21,895 bases of DNA from Paraglomus occultum (lineage: Eukaryota > Glomeromycota > Glomeromycetes > Paraglomerales > Paraglomeraceae), in contig CAJVPJ010000560.1 in the NCBI GenBank assembly GCA_910592205.1, positions 1 to 21,895 on the forward strand, given 5' to 3'. Shown here one piece after another: positions 1 to 8,602 of the stretch. Every line of letters begins with the position of its first letter. Within the stretch, counting starts at the first letter, position 1. The translations under genes and the position numbers were made by a program. The notes under the pieces are model-generated. The model ran no database searches. It was not told where the DNA came from and worked only from the letters and a program-made list of their open reading frames with translations.

Positions 1-31
1 ATTCCCATTGGGATGGTTATAGTCCCGACTA

Positions 32-73
32 AGTGGGATATTTGTAGTCTATATAGACTACAAATATCCCACT
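32..73. repeat. 42-bp perfect palindrome (foldback) at the broken end of the BTB gene
   Basis: The 21-bp arms 32-52 and 53-73 are exact reverse complements centred on CTATATAG. The arm carries GGGATA, a hexamer also repeated in the ends of the Tigger-type element at 6347-8600, and the flank 11-29 (GGATGGTTATAGTCCCGAC) resembles TCGGGACTGTAG inside that element's right end. It is plausibly the end of a related non-autonomous element. Confidence 0.75.
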
Positions 74-902
74 AAAAATCTTATGTGAGGAATACAGTCT
101 GCAATGATATCTTTAATTGTATTAGTGTCATTAGATGACCAATCATCAGGATCAGCCCCAAGTTCTAGTTCAGGCACTTGTTTAATGGCCCATTGAACAA
201 CTGACATCCAAATATCATCTTCATTCATGCCAAGTTCATTACTCTTAAGAAGAGTGATCAAAGTCTCCTTTGGTATAGTTGCAAGATCATTTGATTTAAA
301 AATAACATCTGGGTGGGAGACCATAATTCGATTACAATAGGCCAGAAGTCTGTTCAAAGTGGCATTGGATACAGCAAGGTGGTGAACTGTAAGAATGTTC
401 TGTTGAATCCATTCATGTTTCTCATCAATCAAATAAGTTTCAACCGCAGTAAGGAGATCAAATAGTTTAAACTTGCTAGCTCCATCCAAAAGGCTGAGCC
501 AACCTATATTCTTGCATAAATCATAAGACACTCGTCCAGTGTATATATACCTGTGATCAAGCATGCAAATGTAAATGAGCATTCATATTGTCAATGTAAT
601 ATAACTTGCACATGTCAATGTCTCTGACATGAATTTTACCTGAGCAATATTTCGAAAACGTCAGGAGACACATCTTCAAAGGTTATGGCAGCCTTTTGAA
701 TTGCATCAGATGCCTCTGTATTCTCGGTTAAGTTGTTCTCAATGAATTTACTTCTTGTACATAGCACTACCGTATGAGCGAGAAAAATTTTGTTGTTTGG
801 CTCCTTTCCAATATGGATTGAGATATCTGTATATCTGCCACTTTCGTACAGTTTCTCATAGTCAACTGAAAGACTCGAAGACAAATCAATAAAGTTGTTC
901 AT
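58..902 (-). CDS. BTB-BACK domain protein, truncated at its C-terminus
   Basis: Two exons are read on the minus strand: 902-640 and 550-58, with an 89-bp intron 639-551 (GTAAAA...CACAG). Splicing joins LLR to YIYTG, the usual BTB core, and gives 251 aa. The start ATG is at 902-900. Residues about 20-120 form a BTB/POZ fold (GRYTDISIHIG, the AHTVVL-type helix, YIYTGRV) and about 125-240 a BACK region (WIQQNIL..., a WMSVVQWAIKQ helix). BTB proteins usually dimerise and act as Cullin-3 substrate adaptors; relatives in these fungi usually continue into a TLDc or Kelch region. That part is missing here: after HIRF the reading frame enters a 42-bp palindrome and stops at TAG 60-58. The intact splice sites and open frame suggest a recently truncated gene. 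Family assignment is firm; whether it is functional is unknown. Confidence 0.8.
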
Positions 903-1598
903 TGCTTAGAATTTCAGGTTATCATCGCCGAGGCGAGAATGTCTTTCAATCTTTGTATAACTATAACTGTGTAACATATACATATTAAGCCCCGCAAAAA
1001 AAAACTGTGAAAGAAATTTTGCTACTTTTTACTGTCACGATTATTGATTGAGTCCTTGTTTCCTGCCCACATAACCTGTCTGAGATGTTGCGGCCCGCCT
1101 CGTAATTTGCTTCTATTACTGTCTATTCTGTAAACAGAAATGACATCATCGTTGTTAAAGCGAGGCGCAGATGTGGCCGATTGGTTATAACCGATAGCAA
1201 AACTCGATGGGTCGGTAAGAGTAGCGCTAACATAGATTGTTAATGGACAAGACGCACAGTCGTTTCATCAGGTAAAAGAATAATCTCGGCAGTCGAGCAT
1301 ATGTAGTACGTTTTTATCAGCTAATCATATAGTATCCAGAAATATTGACTTCAAACAATATCTGGATCATTGGCATTACCCGAGAGCTGTCTACTATTTG
1401 GTATTCTACAACGATATACGATATTGGATCGATTTATGCGAATTGGATACGTCGGAAGGTATGAAAAGCTTGAGTTGTACCGTACGAATGTTTTAGCGAA
1501 ATTGAAGAGATAGGTTCACTCAACATCTCGAACAGAAGAGTACATGGGTAATATGCAAATGACGGGAATTTTTGGTCTTATTGGATCGAAATATTAAC
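903..1598. other. intergenic region, BTB-gene upstream side, with possible weak kinase remnant
   Basis: No intact gene is visible. The part next to 902 must contain the BTB gene promoter; a weak TATA-like stretch lies near 980-990 on the minus strand. From about 1370 scattered plus-strand words read like the N-lobe of the kinase fragment that follows, but too poorly to annotate. Confidence 0.4.
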
Positions 1599-1850
1599 AA
1601 GTTGGAGCACTTAGCGCATCATCTGCATGTCATCCATATGATGAATTTAGTACACTGGATTTGCATGGTGGAAAGACAGCGAGCCTCTGAGTAAGCTGTC
1701 TATCTGTGATCTCGGACTCTCCAAGTCGGTGTATTCGTCCGTACCAAATTCAGCTATACAAGGAGTTTTGCCCTACATTGCGCGCGCCAGAAGTCTTTCA
1801 GACTCGCAAGTTTAGTCAAAACTCGGATATTTACGCTTTCGGCATCCTTG
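1599..1850 (+). pseudogene. decayed protein kinase (TKL/Sel1-type) catalytic core fragment
   Basis: Translation in pieces gives the order of kinase motifs. A helix reading KLEHLAHHLHVIH starts at 1599. A catalytic-loop equivalent (LVH-W-DLHGGK; HRDLHxGN in live kinases) is at 1647-1672, with one base missing near 1658. Then follow CDLGLSK at 1705 (the DFG site in its usual DLG form for this fungal family), GVLPYI at 1762, and APEVF from 1784 after four extra bases in a GC run at 1780-1783. SDIYAFGIL ends near 1849. The loop arginine is replaced by Trp and there is a stop between loop and DLG in the continuous frame, so it cannot encode an active kinase. Sequence beyond 1850 to about 2030 has no recognisable continuation. 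Confidence 0.75.
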
Positions 1851-2113
1851 CGCATCGGATCGAGTGCAAGAATTGACTGAAAAATATCCAAACAATCCGA
1901 CAATAAGTTTAAATGATGACATGGATTTAATCAACGAACCCGACTCTGATTTTGTCAATCTGATTAACCAATCAAGCGTCAGAAGTTTGTGGAAGAGAAT
2001 TCGATCCCGATTTTTGAGGATGACTTGATGGTTGTGACGTAATTGTTTGAGGGTTTGAATTTTCGCCCGGATAATTCATATGCATATAACAAGTCCCGAC
2101 GGAATATCCGTGT

Positions 2114-2140
2114 GTAATTGTTTGAGGCTCAAACAATTAC
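2114..2140. repeat. hairpin, 13-bp perfect arms, 1-nt loop
   Basis: GTAATTGTTTGAG and its reverse complement flank a single G. The left arm word also occurs at about 2039-2051, followed by GGTTTG. A second imperfect inverted repeat built on AATTCAC/GTGAATT lies at 2169-2202. Together they look like a small foldback/MITE-like relic between the kinase fragment and the Sel1 gene. Confidence 0.6.
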
Positions 2141-2202
2141 AAAAAGGAATAGTTTGAGGCTTTTTTGTAAATTTCAATTCACAAAAAAGTGAATTAAAAT
2201 TT

Positions 2203-2868
2203 AGACTTTTGTCCGCTTCGACGTGCCATAGGGGGGTGTATTATGTTTAGGATAACATCGAAGCAAATAACAAAAAATCAAATTACGTCTTTGATCAGAA
2301 GTTACGCATTATGTGTGTGTTGTAATTGGCTAAGTCTATATGATGAAATAGTTGAAAAGACATATAGCAGCAGACATCAATGGCAATTACAGTCATTCCC
2401 GTTGTTGTTTTCATAATAATAGCAAAACGAATATTAATACGAAAGTGAGCCGGCGTTTCTCAAATACCATATTAAGCCATTAAATCGCCGATCATTTGTC
2501 GACAGCAAAAATACGACTTCCAAATAAACTTTAACAACAAAAAAAAATGGAGTCTGTTTTTCGTTTTCAGTGACATTATTATTATTTTATGTGTATAGAA
2601 CGTTTTTGTACGAATTATTTTGTAGCAAAAGGGGGAAGGGCTCCATTGTCTACTAAACGAGTACGAAAGAGTTGATTGCCTAAGTTTTGAGTCCATGACA
2701 TTTTGAAGTTTTACTATTTATTGTAAAAGGATCGGCGAAAAAAAGTTCATTTGTGGCGCCCTTTGATAGTAACGTCACACGTAAAAATGGCATGTCACAC
2801 GGCAAATTTTGAACCAATAAAGAATAGCGCATACGGTCAACCTCCCAGCGAATGATTTCTCTATTACT
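2203..2868. other. intergenic / upstream region of the Sel1 gene
   Basis: No gene is supported. Poly-A and poly-G tracts occur (2541-2549, about 2629-2640). An inverted CCAAT box sits close to the start codon of the next gene. Confidence 0.4.
2814..2818 (+). promoter_or_regulatory. CCAAT box upstream of the Sel1-repeat gene
   Basis: CCAAT occurs in forward orientation 51 bases before the ATG at 2869. No convincing TATA box follows. Assignment is by position only. Confidence 0.25.
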
Positions 2869-5800
2869 ATGTCATCTTCTACAGCATCAAACAACTCTAT
2901 AATTCAAGGCACCTTTCCCAAGATTATACTTCAATTAATAGAACTGGGGTTTATGTCAGCAGACGAACAAATAAAGGAATTGTTAACCGACTTGAAATTT
3001 GCTGAGAATATTTATGCACTTAAATACATTCTCGAACATAAAGGAGCTCCTGTCTCAGTAGAGGTGTTAAACGCAGCATTGAAGAGTTTAGGTTCTCAAG
3101 AATTTGATGACGTGCTTTCGGGGGAAACAATCATTAAATTGGAATGGCAATTACGAATTATTACAAGTATACTGGAACAGATGTATCAGAATGGGTGTCA
3201 ACTTACAGCTCGTTTTCTTGATGGTCTTCAAAAATCCATTTCTGCTCATAAAAATGCACATTCAATGATTAAAAAGCATGGAGGAGACTTGTGGCATACA
3301 GGGTTTAGTGAATCAGACAAAACTATTAAAAGCTTTAAGTGCAACTACAATATTGACTACCTTCTCAAACTTACTAAGAATACATTAAATACTGCTTACA
3401 GTGAAAAAAACCAGTATCAGACAAGTATTGATCGAGCTATTGCAGCATTAAAAGGTTTACTTGTTGCAGTTCCTGGATTGGCTAAAGTTGGGATTAAATT
3501 AATTACAGGTGTTGAAGTCCCTCTTTGTGATTTTGACATAGAAAAATCCTGGAAGTATTTCAAAGAAGCCTTTCATATTGAACCCTCAGGCAAGCCTTGG
3601 TATAAAACCTGGAGACAACTTGTGATATTACAAAATAGTCTTGATGAATTGTATCAACAAGAAGAGTCTAACATTTCAATACATTTTAAAGAAAGGGTGC
3701 TTTTAGAGTATCTCTGGTATAATATCAGTTTATGCTATTCTGAAAATGCTACAGAGAATCAGGATGTTAGTGATGAACTCTGGTTTGGTATTTTAGATAT
3801 TATCCAACAACTTATCCAGAAAACACTTTCTATGACTACACAAGCTATTTGTTATTACATAGCATTAGACTCATTGAATAATGCTATCAATGAATTTGTT
3901 CAATTCAAATCCATTGAAGTGTTATTGAGTCTTGAAGTCAAGAATATTGAATTGTTTGTTACAACACCTGATGATATTTCAAGCTGTGATGAGAAGTATA
4001 TACCAAAATTGGTCGGCATGTACTATTACCTGAGAGAGAAATTAGATGTTGAATCAAAAATGATTCTAAAGTATACACCAGATGAAATGATGACAAGTGC
4101 TGATGATAAAAACCAACAATATGGAGGGAAAGGGAAGGGTAAAGGTGTTAAGAAAAATCCAATTGACTATATTGCAGAAGACCTAACATGTGCTATTATT
4201 TGTGAAGCAGTTGGTGACTTTTACCAACTTAATTGCCAACATATTATTAGCTCAAAGGCTCTTTTATCATTAACCAACCCAGAATGTCCTTATTGCAGAA
4301 GTGAAATTAAAAGGAATAAAGTATACTATATGCCACAGCAAACTATATACAACAATGTTCAACAGTATCTTTCAGATGCTGATTATCAAGATAGTCATAT
4401 ACATAGTGGCAATGCAGGAAACAAAGTAGATTCAACAATATTTGATGAGGATGACGACCTTACAAAACAAAAAAACAAGAGTAAAACGAGAAAGTATAAT
4501 TCAGAATCTACCTGGAGTTCAATTTGGAAATCATTAACAGCATCAAATGTAGAAAAGGTGTTTCAAAGAGCTGATATTGCATATAAAAAGAAAAAGTTAG
4601 AAAAGGCAGCTAAACTGTATCAAAAAGCAGCTGAACAAGGATATGCTTGTGCACAATATAATCTTGGTTTGTGTTATGAAAATGGAAGTGGAGTAGAGAA
4701 AGATGAACAAGAAGCAGTTAAATGGTATCAAAAAGCAGCTAAACAAGACAATGTATATGCACAATTTAATCTTGGTCTCTGTTATGAGAATGGAACTGGA
4801 ATAGAAAAAAATGAGCAAAAGGCAGTTGAATGGTATTTAAAAGCAGCTGAACAAGGATATGCTAAGGCACAATGTAATCTTGGTTGGTGTTATCAGTATG
4901 GAACTGGAATAGAAAAAAATGAACAAAAGGTAGTTGAATGGTATCAAAAAGCTGCTGAACAAGGGCTTGCTCAAGCACAATATAGTCTTGGTGTATGTTA
5001 TCAAAATGGAAGTGGAGTGGAAAAAGATGAACAGACAGTAGTTGAATGGTATCAAAAAGCAGCTGAACAAGGGCTTGCTCAAGCACAATATAGTCTTGGT
5101 GTGTGTTATCAAAATGGATGTGGTATAGAAAAAGATGAACAAAAGGCAGTTGAATTGTATCAAGAGGCAGCTGAACAAAGTTATGCTAAAGCACAATATA
5201 AACTTGGTTTGTGTTATGAAAATGGAATTGTTGTAGAAAAAAATGAACAAAAGGCAGTTGAGTTGTATCAAAAGGCAGCTGAACAAGGTAATGCAGATGC
5301 ACAATTTAATCTTGGTGTGTGTTATAACTATGGAACTGGAGTAGAAAAAAATGAACAAAAGGCAGTTAAATGGTATCAAAAAGCAGCTGAACAAGGCAAT
5401 GTACATGCACAATTTAATCTTGGTTTCTATTATGAGAATGGAACTGGAGTAGAAAAGAATGAACTAAGAGCAGTTGAATGGTATTTAAAAGCAGCTGAAC
5501 AAGGATATGCTAAGGCACAATGTAATCTTGGTTGGTGTTATCAGTATGGAACTGGAATAGAAAAAAATGAACAAAAGGTAGTTGAATGGTATCAAAAAGC
5601 TGCTGAACAAGGGCTTGCTCAAGCACAATATAGTCTTGGTGTATGTTATCAAAATGGAAGTGGAGTGGAAAAAGATGAACAGACAGTAGTTGAATGGTAT
5701 CAAAAAGCAGCTGAACAAGGGCTTGCTCAAGCACAATATAGTCTTGGTGTGTGTTATCAAAATGGATGTGGTATAGAAAAAGATGAACAAAAGGCAGTTG

Positions 5801-6099
5801 AATTGTATCAAGAGGCAGCTGAACAAAGTTATGCTAAAGCACAATATAAACTTGGTTTGTGTTATGAAAATGGAATTGTTGTAGAAAAAAATGAACAAAA
5901 GGCAGTTGAGTTGTATCAAAAGGCAGCTGAACAAGGTAATGCAGATGCACAATTTAATCTTGGTGTGTGTTATAACTATGGAACTGGAGTAGAAAAAAAT
6001 GAACAAAAGGCAGTTAAATGGCATCAAAAAGCAGCTGAACAAGGAGATGCTGATGCACAATTTAATCTTGGTTACTGTTATGGACATGGGATTGGATAG
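2869..6099 (+). CDS. RING/U-box-like plus Sel1-repeat protein (1076 aa)
   Basis: This is a single uninterrupted frame from ATG 2869 to TAG 6097. Residues 1-about 415 are a mostly helical region of no family I can name. A basic GKGKGKGVKK linker precedes a RING/U-box-like domain with C441, C445 (CxxxC rather than CxxC), C456, H458, C473 and C476, then QQTIYNN. The irregular first pair suggests a U-box/RING hybrid that may not bind two zincs. From about residue 565 come 14 Sel1 repeats of 36 aa (WYQKAAEQG...AQYNLGxCYxNGxGVEKDEQKAV), which form a superhelical protein-binding scaffold in known Sel1 proteins. The likely role is an E3-type ubiquitin adaptor or scaffold; this is inference. Codons 652-835 are duplicated exactly in 868-1051. 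The stop interrupts a repeat: repeats continue one frame over to 6346, so the real C-terminus was probably longer. Confidence 0.9.
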   Translation: MSSSTASNNSIIQGTFPKIILQLIELGFMSADEQIKELLTDLKFAENIYALKYILEHKGAPVSVEVLNAALKSLGSQEFDDVLSGETIIKLEWQLRIITSILEQMYQNGCQLTARFLDGLQKSISAHKNAHSMIKKHGGDLWHTGFSESDKTIKSFKCNYNIDYLLKLTKNTLNTAYSEKNQYQTSIDRAIAALKGLLVAVPGLAKVGIKLITGVEVPLCDFDIEKSWKYFKEAFHIEPSGKPWYKTWRQLVILQNSLDELYQQEESNISIHFKERVLLEYLWYNISLCYSENATENQDVSDELWFGILDIIQQLIQKTLSMTTQAICYYIALDSLNNAINEFVQFKSIEVLLSLEVKNIELFVTTPDDISSCDEKYIPKLVGMYYYLREKLDVESKMILKYTPDEMMTSADDKNQQYGGKGKGKGVKKNPIDYIAEDLTCAIICEAVGDFYQLNCQHIISSKALLSLTNPECPYCRSEIKRNKVYYMPQQTIYNNVQQYLSDADYQDSHIHSGNAGNKVDSTIFDEDDDLTKQKNKSKTRKYNSESTWSSIWKSLTASNVEKVFQRADIAYKKKKLEKAAKLYQKAAEQGYACAQYNLGLCYENGSGVEKDEQEAVKWYQKAAKQDNVYAQFNLGLCYENGTGIEKNEQKAVEWYLKAAEQGYAKAQCNLGWCYQYGTGIEKNEQKVVEWYQKAAEQGLAQAQYSLGVCYQNGSGVEKDEQTVVEWYQKAAEQGLAQAQYSLGVCYQNGCGIEKDEQKAVELYQEAAEQSYAKAQYKLGLCYENGIVVEKNEQKAVELYQKAAEQGNADAQFNLGVCYNYGTGVEKNEQKAVKWYQKAAEQGNVHAQFNLGFYYENGTGVEKNELRAVEWYLKAAEQGYAKAQCNLGWCYQYGTGIEKNEQKVVEWYQKAAEQGLAQAQYSLGVCYQNGSGVEKDEQTVVEWYQKAAEQGLAQAQYSLGVCYQNGCGIEKDEQKAVELYQEAAEQSYAKAQYKLGLCYENGIVVEKNEQKAVELYQKAAEQGNADAQFNLGVCYNYGTGVEKNEQKAVKWHQKAAEQGDADAQFNLGYCYGHGIG
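4822..6021 (+). repeat. tandem duplication of six Sel1 repeats, 648-bp period
   Basis: Bases 4822-5373 and 5470-6021 (552 bp) appear identical by eye. They differ immediately outside this block (six substitutions at 4801-4821 vs 5449-5469; T/C at 5374 vs 6022). The period of 648 bp equals six 108-bp Sel1 units, so the frame is kept. Neighbouring 108-bp units within a copy are clearly divergent, so the duplication is much younger than the repeat array, or is an assembly product. Confidence 0.85.
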
Positions 6100-6346
6100 A
6101 AAAAGATAAACAAAAGGGTGTTGAATTGTATCAAAAAGCTGCTGAACAAGGACTTACTCAAGCACAATATAATCTTGGTCAGTGTTATCAAAATGGAAGT
6201 GGGGTGGAAAAAGATGAACAAAAGTCAGTTGAATGGTATCAAAAAGCTGCAGGACAGGGAAATGCTAGGGCACAATATAAACTTGGTTTGTATTATGAGA
6301 CTGGAATTGGAGTAGAAAAGAATGAACAGAAAGCAGTTGAATGGTA
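6100..6346 (+). pseudogene. out-of-frame continuation of the Sel1 gene, cut by the Tigger insertion
   Basis: One missing G between 6096 and 6097 (GGA-TAG where other repeats read GGA-GTA-GAA) makes the stop. In the shifted frame, from 6100 on, two further Sel1 repeats are readable (GLTQAQYNLGQCYQNG..., NARAQYKLGLYYETG...), and a third starts with KAVEWY exactly at the transposon border. Past the element, 8603-8631 (AGCTGACAGAGATAATGCAAATG...) still resembles the AAEQGNADA part of a repeat. The array therefore once crossed the insertion site. Confidence 0.75.
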
Positions 6347-6370
6347 CAGTCATACCTCGTTTATATCCCC
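6347..6370 (+). repeat. left terminal inverted repeat of the Tigger element
   Basis: It begins CAGTCATACCTCG directly after TA 6345-6346. A second inverted copy (GGGGATATATTCGAGGT, 6392-6408) and a third (GGGATACAACTGAGGT, to 6423) follow, so the end can fold on itself. Confidence 0.9.
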
Positions 6371-6461
6371 ACTTTGGGATGGAGCTTTTTCGGGGATATA
6401 TTCGAGGTGGGATACAACTGAGGTATATATGTGTGTGCAACGTTATTTAAAGCATGCAATT

Positions 6462-8070
6462 TTATTGGTTAATAAATTCTGTTAATAAAGTTTGGCGTTT
6501 TGACTTTTCTATCGAATCGTCTAAGCGCCGAATTATATTACGTATATATCTTATATCACTTTCTGTTGTAAATTCTCTTTGTTCTAAAAATTTTTTAGTT
6601 AATTCGAGAGCTTCTCTTCCCCTTTGTACAGAAATAGTAGCTTCCTCTTCATGCTTGAGTTTTCTTCAACATGTACTTGCATTTGCTGCAGGACACCCTC
6701 GGCTATAAGAAATTCTTCAAAAATTTCTTCTTCCGTAAGCAACTGTGTATTAACCAAACCGTCATCTATGTTGACGTACTCGTCCGCTGTTATATTTACC
6801 AAGGGATCTGTAAGCTTTAGATTATCGAGGGCCAAAATTAAATTAGCCATAGCTTCATCGATTTCATCGATTTCCATTTCGTTTGCATTAATAGGTGCTA
6901 TTTCTGCAGGTAAAATTCCCGTGTTTTGCCAACAGTTATTTATCGTACTCTGTTTGACATTATCCCAAGCATCTGCGATTAATTCAATTGCCTCTTTGAG
7001 ATTTAATTTATTTATTGCTTGTCCATCATTTAATTCACGGATCCACTTCGTCACCAAGGCATTTCGATAGTAAGATTTAAAATTACGAATAATTCCGGCA
7101 TCACAAGGTTGGATTTGAGATGTAGTGTTTGGGGGCAGAAATTCTATTTTTAGGTTTTTTAGACCGAGCAAAGAGCCATCTGTATGTGCGGTACAATTAT
7201 CAACTATCAACAGTGACTTCTGGGATACGTTATTATCCAACCATTTCAACCATTCGTTCCATATTTCCATAGTCATCCAAGCTTTTGTATTACTGGAATA
7301 TCGGACAGGCAATGTAGCTATATTGACTTTGTTAAAACAACGGGGGTTTCGTGATTTGCCTATAACAAACGGTTTAATTTTTTTCGTGCCTGTTGCATTG
7401 CAGCAAAGTAGGACAGTAACTCGTTCTTTGTCCTTTTTAATACCTTTTGCTTTATCACTCTTTGATGCAAGTGTTTTGTTTGGAGCTAGTCGAAAGAAAA
7501 GTCCCGTCTCGTCTGCATTGTAAACATTTTCAATGTCAAATGTAGCTATTATTTCTTGTAGATTTTTCCTTCTGATTTCTACTTGATCAAGGGGCGCTGA
7601 TTCACTTTCACCTGTAATACATTTGCTACTGATATCATATCTGTTCTGGAACTTTTCCAACCATCCATTTGATGCTTCGAAATTAGAAAGTTGTGCACCA
7701 TTTTCTTTAGCTCTATTATAGAGTTCAACTGCTTTTCCTCTGGGAGACAGGAATATTTCGACTACGTAAATTTTGAAACCACTTGTATAACGCCTCTTCT
7801 AATGAAGGAAATTGCACTTCCTGAATATGAGTCTTTTTCAGATCTGAATGTTTTGCGCTTGCATGCAATTGTAAAAATTTATCTTTCTTTCGAAGTATGT
7901 TACTTATTATTATAGTCAAATGGTCTACACTGAACTCGCTTGCCAGTTTTTCATCACTTAGTTTTGCATCAGTTTTTTTTCTTAATAATGTTTACTTTAT
8001 CCTCAAGTGATAAATTTCTCCTTTGCTTTCTTTGTCTACCCGTGTTAGTAGTATTTGTAGAACTAGCCAT
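6462..8070 (-). pseudogene. pogo/Tigger transposase with three frameshifts
   Basis: The start ATG is at 8070 (MASSTNTTNTGRQRKQRR...). An N-terminal CENP-B/psq-type helix-turn-helix runs to about 7890 (SDEKLASEF...ILRKKDK), followed by the second DNA-binding half (FPSLEEALYKWFQNLRSRNIPVS). The DDE core has catalytic Asp in NADETG (codon 7513-7511), IVDNCTAH (7201-7199) and QPCDAGI (7102-7100), a 32-residue spacing between the last two. The C-terminal tail ends at TAA 6464-6462. The frame shifts at three places: an A8 run at about 7972-7979 (one base too many), near 7740 (CAGAGGAAAAGC), and an A4 run at 6660-6663 (one base too few). Such proteins cut and paste the element through its TIRs. Key residues are intact, so inactivation looks recent. 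Confidence 0.9.
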
Positions 8071-8198
8071 TTTAAGCACAGAGGTTTGTAAATTATTGCA
8101 GATGAAATAATGGTAATAACTGTGTAGTTATATTAATAGATCTAACAGTTGGTTTAATAGACCTTGCAAAGACACTCTCTTATATGTTTATTTTACAG

Positions 8199-8316
8199 CC
8201 TGATTTATGTGGCCTGATTTATGTGAGCTGATTAATTTATGTGGCCTGATTTATGTGGCCTGATTAATTCATGCAGCCTGATTTATGTGGTCTGATTTAT
8301 GTGGCCTGAATTTATT
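8199..8316. repeat. tandem 14-bp repeat inside the Tigger element
   Basis: About eight variants of TGATTTATGTGGCC run in tandem between the transposase start and the right end. Two copies contain an ATTAAT insertion. Confidence 0.75.
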
Positions 8317-8391
8317 AAAAGTGGTAAATGATTGACAAACCTGACACAGATTATATAAATAGAAATGGCATGATATTTGTGTAATATAAGG

Positions 8392-8600
8392 GGGGATATA
8401 AGCGAGGTATGACATAATAGTTTATTATAGGGTATGGGAAATCGGGACTGTAGAATTTTGGAGATAGGGATATATCTGAGTGGGATACAAATGAGGTAGA
8501 TTTATATTGATTTACAATAAGGGAAATCCGTCCAGATGAAAACCTGGGATATAGCTGAGGTTGGGATACAATAGGGGGGGATACAAATGAGGTATGACTG
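8392..8600. repeat. right end of the Tigger element with clustered subterminal repeats and terminal inverted repeat
   Basis: Copies of GGGATAYAnnnGAGGT occur at 8392-8413, 8467-8480, 8482-8498, 8546-8561 and at the TIR itself 8577-8600. Some copies extend to GTATGAC like the TIR. Repeated transposase-binding sites are the likely role. Confidence 0.75.
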
Positions 8601-8602
8601 TA

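Larger units (their letters stand above)
6347..8600 (-). mobile_element. Tigger/pogo-type DNA transposon, near-complete, transposase broken
   Basis: Terminal inverted repeats are 6347-6370 (CAGTCATACCTCGTTTATAT + CCCC) and 8577-8600, matching at 22 of 24 positions. TA is present on both sides (6345-6346 and 8601-8602), the expected target duplication of Tc1-mariner/pogo elements. The TIR strongly resembles the vertebrate Tigger consensus beginning CAGGCATACCTCGTTT. The 2254-bp body holds a minus-strand pogo-like transposase with a CENP-B-type N-terminus and a DDD catalytic core. Both ends carry extra copies of GGGATAYAnnnGAGGT. It is inserted in a Sel1 repeat. Confidence 0.92.

Noticed and set aside
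2472-2696. 74-codon minus-strand open frame upstream of the Sel1 gene
   Set aside because: Short, biased to basic and hydrophobic residues, no motif, splice or promoter support.
4597-5412. Hydrophobic minus-strand open frames across the Sel1 array (also 5485-6087)
   Set aside because: They are periodic antisense shadows of the 108-bp repeats, with no independent gene signal.
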